Assembly: GCA_003577005.1 (NCBI GenBank)
Contig: QEUW01000268.1
Span: forward strand, 1-10,852
DNA from: Chloroflexota bacterium
Lineage (GTDB): Bacteria > Chloroflexota > Anaerolineae > Caldilineales > Caldilineaceae
Direction of reading: 5' to 3'
DNA: 10,852 nucleotides
Shown here: one piece after another, positions 6,096 through 10,852 of the stretch
Layout: every line of letters begins with the position of its first letter
Numbering within the stretch: the first letter of the stretch is position 1
The notes under the pieces: model-generated
Told to the model about the DNA's origin: nothing
What the model saw: the letters and a program-made list of their open reading frames with translations, nothing else
Databases searched by the model: none
Translations under genes and position numbers: made by a program

Positions 6096-7547
6096 ATGGC
6101 TTACGAACCCTCCTGGCATTCCATCAAGGCCCATCGCACGCCCGGCTGGTTTCAAGATGCCAAGTTTGGCATCTATACCCACTGGGGCATCTATGCGGTG
6201 CCGGCGTGCGGGCCGAACGCCACCTGGTATCCGTACAATATGTATCGCGAGGGCACGCCGCAATATGAATATCATGTAAAGACCTACGGCCACCCTTCCA
6301 AGTTTGGCTACAAAGATTTCATCCCCATGTTCACCGGCGACAAGTTCAACCCCGACGAATGGGCGGAGCTCTTCAAACAGGCGGGCGCACAATTTGCTGG
6401 CCCTGTCGCCGAACACCACGATGGTTTTGCCATGTGGGACACCCAATACTCCGAATGGAACGCAGCCAGAATGGGGCCCAAACGCGATGTGGTGGGCGAA
6501 CTGGAGCAGGCCATCCGCAATCAGGGGATGCGCTATATGGTGGCGCTGCATCATGCCGAAAACTGGTGGTTCTTTCCGCACTGGCGCAAAGAGTTTGATA
6601 CCGCCGACCCGCGCTATACGGGCCTCTATGGTGAGCCTCACAACGTCGAATGGGGAGACAATCCGCCTCAGCCCGCAGAGCGTCAATCCTTTTGGGATCT
6701 GATGGAGCCGCCCAGCAAGGCCTTTCTCGACCTGTGGAAAGGCAAGACGCTGGAGGTGATCGACACCTACCGCCCCGATCTCATCTGGTTTGACTTTGGG
6801 CTCAAGTTTATCCAGGAGCACTACAAGCGTGAGATGCTCGCCCACTATTACGCCCGCGCCGAGGAGTGGGGCAAAGAGGTTGTCGTCACCTACAAGTGGC
6901 ACGATCTACCCCCCGGAGCCGGTGTGATCGACCTGGAGCTGGGTCGCTTCGATACGCTGACCTACCATGACTGGATCACCGACACCACAGTCGATGACGG
7001 CCACGGCTGGGGCTATCTCAAGGAGACAAAATACAAATCGTTGCGCACGTTGATCCACTACCTGGTGGACAATGTGAGCAAGAACGGCTATATGCTGCTC
7101 AACGTCGGGCCAAAGCCCAATGGCGAGATTCCCGACGAAGCGAAAGCCCTGCTGCACGGGATCGGCCAGTGGCTGGCGGTCAACGGTGAGGCCATCTACG
7201 GCACGACCGCCTGGATGAGCTACGGCGAAGGTCCTACCCAAATGACCAAGGCCGGCTATTTTATGGAAGACCAGGAGGTGCAGTACACGGCGCAGGACAT
7301 CCGTTTTACAGTGAAAGACGACGTGATCTACGCCATCTGCCTGGGCTGGCCAACGGGGCCGGTGACGATCGAGACGCTTAGATCCCTCTATCCCACCGAG
7401 ATCAAGAGCGTACGGATGCTTGGCGCGGAGCAAGAGCTGGCGTGGTCGCACAGCAGCGCCGGGCTGCGCATCACCCCGCCCGCTGAACCGCCCTGCGAAC
7501 ATGCCTTTGTCTTTAAGATCGAGCGCCAGCACCCGTTCGGCGCATAG
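6096..7547 (+). CDS. Alpha-L-fucosidase, GH29 family, cytoplasmic
   Basis: Hydrolyses alpha-linked L-fucose from an oligosaccharide or glycoside with retention; 483 aa. Motifs of GH29 in order: KFGIYTHWGIYAVPA (H29-W30-G31), EHHDGFAMWDT (H107, H108, D109), VALHHAENWW (about 149-158), DLIWFDFG with D233 as the predicted nucleophile, TDTTVDDGHGWGY, and GYMLLNVGPKPNGEIP. Residues after about 395 form the small C-terminal beta domain usual in the family. I could not assign the general acid with confidence, since its position varies between GH29 members. No signal peptide is present, so it acts inside the cell on imported substrate, which fits the ABC importer genes just upstream. The ATG at 6096 is the only reasonable start; its Shine-Dalgarno (GAAAGG, 6078-6083) is 12 bases away, rather far. 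The linkage preference (alpha-1,2/3/4/6) cannot be told. Confidence 0.92.
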   Translation: MAYEPSWHSIKAHRTPGWFQDAKFGIYTHWGIYAVPACGPNATWYPYNMYREGTPQYEYHVKTYGHPSKFGYKDFIPMFTGDKFNPDEWAELFKQAGAQFAGPVAEHHDGFAMWDTQYSEWNAARMGPKRDVVGELEQAIRNQGMRYMVALHHAENWWFFPHWRKEFDTADPRYTGLYGEPHNVEWGDNPPQPAERQSFWDLMEPPSKAFLDLWKGKTLEVIDTYRPDLIWFDFGLKFIQEHYKREMLAHYYARAEEWGKEVVVTYKWHDLPPGAGVIDLELGRFDTLTYHDWITDTTVDDGHGWGYLKETKYKSLRTLIHYLVDNVSKNGYMLLNVGPKPNGEIPDEAKALLHGIGQWLAVNGEAIYGTTAWMSYGEGPTQMTKAGYFMEDQEVQYTAQDIRFTVKDDVIYAICLGWPTGPVTIETLRSLYPTEIKSVRMLGAEQELAWSHSSAGLRITPPAEPPCEHAFVFKIERQHPFGA

Positions 7548-7573
7548 TACAAACAGAATCTGCCAACACTCGC

Positions 7574-7640
7574 CTCATCCGCCAGCACCACGCTCTATTG
7601 CCACCTCAGGTTGAATAGCCCGGCATGACTGGCGGATGAG
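7574..7640. repeat. 12-bp perfect inverted repeat around the second lacI stop
   Basis: CTCATCCGCCAG (7574-7585) and CTGGCGGATGAG (7629-7640) are perfect reverse complements separated by 43 bases. The first arm contains the stop codon of the minus-strand lacI gene (7575-7577); the second lies inside its last codons. It could fold at the 3' end of that transcript, and lies between the converging genes, but there is no T-run. Confidence 0.5.
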
Positions 7641-8609
7641 CAGTTCCATCGGCAGTACAACTTCCTGCCACGGTGCGGTGGGGTCAGCGATCCGTTGGAG
7701 CAGGAGCTCGGTGGCGCGGCGGCCCATCTCGTAAGCAGGCTGGGCCGCAACGGTGAGAAATGGCTCGGCCATCCAACTGATGGGCAGATCGTCAAAGGCG
7801 ACAAGCGAGAGATCGCCGGGCACTCGCAGATTGAACTCACGCAGAGCCTGGAGCGCACCGATGGCGATAAAATTATTGGCGGCAAAAAATGCAGTGGGCC
7901 GTGGCGTAAGGACAAGCGCCTGCCGCGCCATCTGATAGCCACTCTCCACTGTGTACCCGTGGTGGAGCACGGCCAACGTCGTTGGGGAAAGCCCTGCCTC
8001 GATCAGAGCCTGGCGGGCGCCCTCCACTCGCTCGCGCGCAGTAGAGACCTGTTCTGGACCGGAGAGCACAGCGATGCGACGGTGACCTAACTCCAGCAGA
8101 TGGCACATGAGAAGCTGAGCGCCTTGCAGCGATGAGCCGCGCACGACATCCACCTGGGCGCCGGGCACGCTACGATCCATGACCACGACCTGGATGCCCT
8201 GGCGTTGGATGGTCCGCACCGGCTCGGGCGTGCTGCGAGCCGGCACCAACAGGATGCCGTCCACCCGCTTGCGCAGGAGCACGGCCAGATACTCGGCCTG
8301 TTTGCGCTCGTTTTCGTCGCTGTTACAGAGAAAGACAGTGAAACCTTCACGGCTGGCGGCGTCCTCTACCCCGCGGGCAACGGTGGTCCAGAAAGGATTG
8401 GTTACATCGGAGAGAACGAGCGCCAGCGTGTGCGTACGGTGTGAGCGCAGACTGCGCGCCAGCAGGTTGGGTACGTAGTTGAGTTCAGCCGCTGCGGTTT
8501 CGACCCGCGCCTTGATCTCCTGGCTGAAATAACCCGAATTGTTGAGCACACGGGAAACGGTGATCGGGGCAACGCCGGCGCGGCGCGCAACATCGCGAAT
8601 GGTGACCAT
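7575..8609 (-). CDS. LacI-family transcriptional regulator (second, convergent)
   Basis: A DNA-binding regulator, 344 aa. The HTH begins at once (MVTIRDVARRAGVAPITVSRVLNN, residues 1-24), then hinge helix YVPNLLARSL (45-54, minor-groove leucine L54). The effector domain carries family marks: LSDVTNPFW (about 67-75), DGILLVPA, VVVMDR, GHRRIAVLSG, FFAANNF and LVAFDDLP. Its recognition segment (APIT) differs from that of the first LacI protein (SKAT), so it should bind another operator. It ends 27 bases from the fucosidase stop, converging on it, and diverges from the aminotransferase gene. A tail of about 12 residues follows the usual LacI end (LLIRQSC), where the inverted repeat lies. There is almost no Shine-Dalgarno; a TATACT element (8617-8622) ends 7 bases from the start codon, so the mRNA may be leaderless. 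Effector unknown. Confidence 0.92.
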   Translation of the reverse strand: MVTIRDVARRAGVAPITVSRVLNNSGYFSQEIKARVETAAAELNYVPNLLARSLRSHRTHTLALVLSDVTNPFWTTVARGVEDAASREGFTVFLCNSDENERKQAEYLAVLLRKRVDGILLVPARSTPEPVRTIQRQGIQVVVMDRSVPGAQVDVVRGSSLQGAQLLMCHLLELGHRRIAVLSGPEQVSTARERVEGARQALIEAGLSPTTLAVLHHGYTVESGYQMARQALVLTPRPTAFFAANNFIAIGALQALREFNLRVPGDLSLVAFDDLPISWMAEPFLTVAAQPAYEMGRRATELLLQRIADPTAPWQEVVLPMELLIRQSCRAIQPEVAIERGAGG

Positions 8610-8616
8610 GATTCCA

Positions 8617-8643
8617 AGTATACAAACCCTGGACTCGATCCAG
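8617..8643 (-). promoter_or_regulatory. Possible promoter and palindromic operator of the second lacI
   Basis: On the minus strand TATACT (8622-8617, 5 of 6 consensus bases) stands 7 bases before the ATG, which would place the transcription start at or next to the start codon. No good -35 box is seen. Just upstream lies CTGGACTCGATCCAG (8629-8643), an interrupted palindrome with 5-bp arms CTGGA/TCCAG and a central CG, in the promoter spacer where a repressor site is often found. Confidence 0.35.
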
Positions 8644-8676
8644 ATAGCGGGCCAGATAGCGGGCTAGATGGCGGGA
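8641..8676. repeat. Three 12-bp tandem repeats upstream of the second lacI
   Basis: Two identical units CAGATAGCGGGC (8641-8652 and 8653-8664) are followed by a diverged third, TAGATGGCGGGA (8665-8676). They cover roughly -32 to -67 relative to the second lacI start. The layout (three 12-bp units next to a lacI promoter) copies the array at 1310-1345, but the sequence differs. They may be regulator sites or a simple slippage product. Confidence 0.6.
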
Positions 8677-8827
8677 TCGAACGTCAGCCTCGACGGTGTC
8701 ACTCCAGGCAACTGCAGTCGGGTTTATCGCTTTGAGGTTTAGCGCTGAACAGCAAAGACAGTGGCAGAAGAAGCAGCAGGGTTTACCAGCCTCCCACAAG
8801 CTTCAAAAGGTGCAAGTTTTTCTTCTC

Positions 8828-8841
8828 TGGTAAGCGTACCA
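8828..8841. promoter_or_regulatory. Palindrome TGGTA-N4-TACCA, copy 1
   Basis: TGGTAAGCGTACCA has 5-bp arms and is symmetric at 12 of 14 positions. It lies 9 bases upstream of the -35 box of the predicted aminotransferase promoter. Its near twin is at 8986-8998. The size suits a dimeric HTH regulator of the LacI or GntR type. Confidence 0.4.
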
Positions 8842-8850
8842 CAAAGACAG

Positions 8851-8878
8851 TTGACAAACAAATCGTCTTTAGTAGAAA
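8851..8878 (+). promoter_or_regulatory. Sigma70-type promoter for the aminotransferase gene
   Basis: A perfect -35 box TTGACA (8851-8856), a 16-bp spacer and TAGAAA (8873-8878; 4 of 6 consensus bases). It points toward the aminotransferase and would give a leader of about 180 nt. It sits between the two TGGTA/TACCA palindromes, which supports a regulated promoter. Confidence 0.45.
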
Positions 8879-8985
8879 TCTGCCGGAGGAACCAACAGCA
8901 AAAGCCTCGCTTCTCTGGCTGCAACCTCAAGTGTGGAATTGCCGCCCCCGGTGCAGGGACAGAATTACTGGGTTGCCGATGAGCA

Positions 8986-8998
8986 TGGTAAGATACCA
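8986..8998. promoter_or_regulatory. Palindrome TGGTA-N3-TACCA, copy 2
   Basis: TGGTAAGATACCA has perfect 5-bp arms around AGA. It lies in the predicted leader about 70 bases before the aminotransferase start. It shares TGGTAAG and TACCA with copy 1 at 8828-8841, 158 bp away. Confidence 0.4.
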
Positions 8999-9066
8999 AA
9001 CCAGATTCCGATAAACAAGCACCATCGGCTGGCGCACCCGCCGCAACCCTATGAAATGAGGTCTCC

Positions 9067-10287
9067 ATGAAACACAAAAAATTGATGATCCCTGGCCCGG
9101 TGGATGTCTTTGATGAAACTCTGGATACCCTGGCCGAGCAGGTGTGGCCCCATTACGGCGCTGACTGGGCGCCCATCTACTGGGAAACCATCGACCTGCT
9201 CCAACAGGTTTTTCAGACCCGCAACGACATCGTGATTGTCACTGCACCTGGTTCGGGAGCAGTGGAGATGAGCGTCGCCAGCCTCTTTGCCCAGGGTGAA
9301 AAGGTAGCTGCGGTGAGCAATGGCCCTTTTGCCAACCGCAAGATCGAGATCCTGCGTCACTTTGGCGTCGAGGTGATCGAAGTCAAGTCCGAGTGGGGCA
9401 CACCGGTGGCAGTGGAGCGTGTGCGGGATGTGCTGCGCCAACAGCACGATATTGCCGGCGTGACGGTGGTCGCCAACGAGACGGGCACGGGCGTGCGCAA
9501 CCCGGTTCAGGAGTTGGCGGACGTCGCGCACGAACACGATCTCCCCATTCTGGTCGATGCTATCTCCGGCATGGGTGGCTACAATCTGCCGGTGGATGAG
9601 TGGGAGCTCGACCTGGTCTGCACGTCGTCAAACAAGGCCCTCGAAACGCCACCAGGCCTCGGCATCCTCTCGGTGGGTCCGCGCGCTTGGGAGCTGATCG
9701 AGGCCAAGAAGGAGCGTTCGTTCCGCGGCTGGTATTACAACCTCTCAACCTGGAAGGCCTATCGCGATGGCGCGGTCAAGTCATCATGGCGCTCGTTGCG
9801 ACCTTCCGGGGGCGCCATGCCTGTGCCATCGCCCACTACCCAGGCCACCGGTCTGATCGCCGCCCTCAACACCAGCCTCAAACGCATTCTGCACGAGGAG
9901 ACGCTCCAGGGGCACTGGGCGCGCTATGCCTGGGCGCAGCAGGTAACTCGCCAGGGCTTGCGCAACATTGGCTTTGAGATGCTGGTGGCGGATGAGCACG
10001 CTTCCTATACGATCACTACTGTCCGCAAACGGGCCGATATGGAGAGCGATGAGGAACTGCGCAAATTCCTGCTCGACAAACACGGCTTTTTTGTCTCCGG
10101 CGCCGGCGGGCCGTTGGCCGGCAACGTCCTCCGGATCGGGCACATGGGCAAAGCCAGCACACCCGACTATCTCTTCCCCTTTCTCTTGGGAATTGAGGAC
10201 TTTGTGCGCTCGGTAAAAGAAGTGGAGATCTCGACCGGCGCCAGCCTAGTTGGGTTGGCGAGTGCGCCCCTTGCCCCGTTCAGTTAG
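9067..10287 (+). CDS. Class V PLP-dependent aminotransferase (PucG / alanine-glyoxylate type)
   Basis: Transfers an amino group using pyridoxal phosphate; 406 aa, cytoplasmic. ATG 9067 has GAGG (9058-9061) 5 bases upstream. Fold-type I marks: phosphate-binding APGSGAVEM (G62-S63-G64), DAISGMGG with D164 for the PLP ring nitrogen, SSNKALETPPG with the Schiff-base lysine K190, and VLRIGHMG with R356 placed as the substrate carboxylate arginine. This order matches the family of alanine-glyoxylate, serine-pyruvate, serine-glyoxylate and (S)-ureidoglycine-glyoxylate aminotransferases (COG0075). Glyoxylate is a likely acceptor; the donor cannot be settled from sequence. No purine-catabolism or serine-cycle gene adjoins, so the pathway is open. 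It is divergent from the second lacI and is followed by a strong hairpin, so it is probably monocistronic. Confidence 0.9.
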   Translation: MKHKKLMIPGPVDVFDETLDTLAEQVWPHYGADWAPIYWETIDLLQQVFQTRNDIVIVTAPGSGAVEMSVASLFAQGEKVAAVSNGPFANRKIEILRHFGVEVIEVKSEWGTPVAVERVRDVLRQQHDIAGVTVVANETGTGVRNPVQELADVAHEHDLPILVDAISGMGGYNLPVDEWELDLVCTSSNKALETPPGLGILSVGPRAWELIEAKKERSFRGWYYNLSTWKAYRDGAVKSSWRSLRPSGGAMPVPSPTTQATGLIAALNTSLKRILHEETLQGHWARYAWAQQVTRQGLRNIGFEMLVADEHASYTITTVRKRADMESDEELRKFLLDKHGFFVSGAGGPLAGNVLRIGHMGKASTPDYLFPFLLGIEDFVRSVKEVEISTGASLVGLASAPLAPFS

Positions 10288-10305
10288 TGCTTGAGTTAGT
10301 GCTCG
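10282..10305. repeat. 12-bp tandem duplication over the aminotransferase stop
   Basis: AGTTAGTGCTTG (10282-10293) is followed directly by AGTTAGTGCTCG (10294-10305), 11 of 12 identical. The first copy contains the TAG stop (10285-10287). It looks like a local slippage duplication. Confidence 0.6.
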
Positions 10306-10323
10306 ACCAAGAAAGCTCCAAAG

Positions 10324-10355
10324 AGTGCGCACGCTCCCGTGCGCACTTCTCATCT
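10324..10355 (+). terminator. Hairpin terminator after the aminotransferase
   Basis: AGTGCGCACG (10324-10333) and CGTGCGCACT (10338-10347) form a perfect 10-bp G+C-rich stem with a CTCC loop. A pyrimidine-rich but not pure-T tail (TCTCATCT) follows, so Rho-independent termination is likely but not textbook. It separates the aminotransferase from the LysM gene. Confidence 0.65.
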
Positions 10356-10464
10356 ATCAAATTAACCAGTACACAAGCCCGCCCGCCAAAACCTCGGAAC
10401 AACCCGACCTGGTTCCACGTCCACAAGAAGATGTACGTTATGACCAGGAAAGGGAAACACTTTT

Positions 10465-10852
10465 ATGTCCATTCGAAAACTTATTCGCCCGGGGTTGACT
10501 ATCATCATTCTCGTGCTGGCGTTGCTAACCAGCGTAAGTGCCATACCACTGCAGGCGCATGTAGCCGCCGCGCCCGCGGCGATTGCCGACCCGGAAACGA
10601 TCCATATTGTTCAGCGGGGCGATACGCTTTATAGCATCGCCCGGCGTTATGGGGTCACGGTGCAGGCGCTAATGGCCTACAACAGCCTCACGTCGACGAC
10701 CATCTATGTCGGCCAGCGGCTGCTCATCCCTGGCGGTGGGCCGGGAACGGGCAACCCCGTTATCTATGTGGTACAGCGGGGCGATACGCTCTACAGCATT
10801 GCCCGCCGCTATGGCGCGACCGTAGATGCGATCATGCGGGCTAATCGTCTCA
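10465..10852 (+). CDS. Secreted LysM-domain protein (3' partial)
   Basis: The frame is open to the window end: 129 codons plus one base. ATG 10465 has GGAAAGGG (10447-10454) 10 bases upstream. The protein begins MSIRKLIRPG, then a hydrophobic core (11-26, LTIIILVLALLTSVSA) and Ala-rich residues with possible signal-peptidase sites (about 31-38), so it is exported. LysM 1 spans 46-89 (HIVQRGDTLYSIARRYG ... IYVGQRLLIP) and LysM 2 starts at 100. The two share VQRGDTLYSIARRYG exactly, at 54-residue spacing, and are also alike at DNA level (10600-10668 and 10762-10830), which points to a recent internal duplication. LysM domains bind N-acetylglucosamine polymers such as peptidoglycan. Further LysM units or a hydrolase or peptidase domain may follow beyond the window. 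No functional link to the fucoside locus is evident. Confidence 0.9.
   Translation, partial: MSIRKLIRPGLTIIILVLALLTSVSAIPLQAHVAAAPAAIADPETIHIVQRGDTLYSIARRYGVTVQALMAYNSLTSTTIYVGQRLLIPGGGPGTGNPVIYVVQRGDTLYSIARRYGATVDAIMRANRL

Larger units (their letters stand above)
8677..9066. other. Long intergenic region between divergent lacI and aminotransferase genes
   Basis: No gene with coding signs is visible on either strand; the short open frames here lack ribosome-binding sites and recognisable sequence. With the lacI promoter region (8610-8676) the gap is 457 bases. It is somewhat richer in A+T than the genes. It holds a plausible plus-strand promoter (8851-8878) and two related palindromes (8828-8841, 8986-8998). 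I see no known riboswitch or tRNA. Confidence 0.6.

Noticed and set aside
6014..6268. Plus-strand open frame starting in the heptamer repeat
   Set aside because: Its N-terminus is only the translation of the repeat units and the rest overlaps the fucosidase in another frame.
6069..6902. Minus-strand open frame of 277 codons opposite the fucosidase
   Set aside because: It runs opposite conserved GH29 motifs and shows no independent domain or ribosome-binding site.
8885..9066. Riboswitch in the aminotransferase leader
   Set aside because: The leader is long enough, but I see no conserved riboswitch core and no terminator-antiterminator pair.
8739..9077. Small genes in the lacI-aminotransferase gap (both strands)
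   Set aside because: The open frames lack ribosome-binding sites and recognisable sequence, and overlap the promoter and palindromes.
10493..10498. TTGACT as a promoter element
   Set aside because: It lies inside the signal-peptide codons of the LysM gene and no suitable -10 box follows at the right distance.
10287..10634. Plus-strand open frame of 115 codons after the aminotransferase
   Set aside because: It crosses the terminator hairpin and reads the LysM gene in the wrong frame; the true frame starts at 10465 and has a signal peptide and LysM domains.
1..10852. New defence, toxin-antitoxin or mobile system
   Set aside because: All long genes fall in well-known families (ABC transport, LacI, GH29, class V aminotransferase, LysM), and no nuclease, recombinase or small two-gene toxin cassette is visible.

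Overview
The window (about 58% G+C by eye) looks like chromosomal DNA of a bacterium that lives on plant or microbial polysaccharides, most probably a Chloroflexota member of the Anaerolineae/Caldilineae type. This assignment is inferred from gene style only: LacI regulators next to CUT1 sugar-transporter genes, a Tat-like lipoprotein binding protein, LysM envelope proteins, and an intergenic hairpin built from 7-base units like those I recall from such genomes. No rRNA, tRNA, integrase or transposase gene is visible.

Layout. Positions 1-1167 hold the 3' part of an ABC exporter (last transmembrane helices plus a complete ATPase domain). Next come two related hairpin repeats, then a promoter whose start region is covered by three tandem 12-bp LacI-type boxes. 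From there a co-directional locus runs to 7547: a LacI regulator (TTG start at 1436), two CUT1 permeases (2470-3453 and 3538-4443), a lipoprotein sugar-binding protein (4538-5974), an 87-bp heptamer hairpin, and a cytoplasmic GH29 alpha-L-fucosidase (6096-7547). A second LacI regulator converges on it from the minus strand (7575-8609). A 457-bp non-coding region separates this regulator from a plus-strand class V (PucG/AGT-type) aminotransferase (9067-10287). A hairpin terminator follows. The last gene (from 10465, cut by the window end) encodes a secreted protein with at least two LysM domains.

How the genes work together (inference). The binding protein captures a fucosylated oligosaccharide or fucoside, the two permeases import it, and the intracellular fucosidase releases L-fucose. 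No importer ATPase is present, so a shared MsmK/UgpC-type ATPase encoded elsewhere is expected. The first LacI protein probably represses the whole locus, including itself, through the tandem boxes. The core of those boxes (AATCGGTT) recurs just before the fucosidase start, which supports common control. The second LacI gene, with its own upstream repeats and palindrome, could control itself and perhaps the divergent aminotransferase.

I do not see a clearly new system such as a defence island or novel mobile element. The most interesting material is in the intergenic DNA: the operator array, the heptamer hairpin, paired TGGTA/TACCA palindromes around the aminotransferase promoter, and repeated use of 12-bp tandem units.
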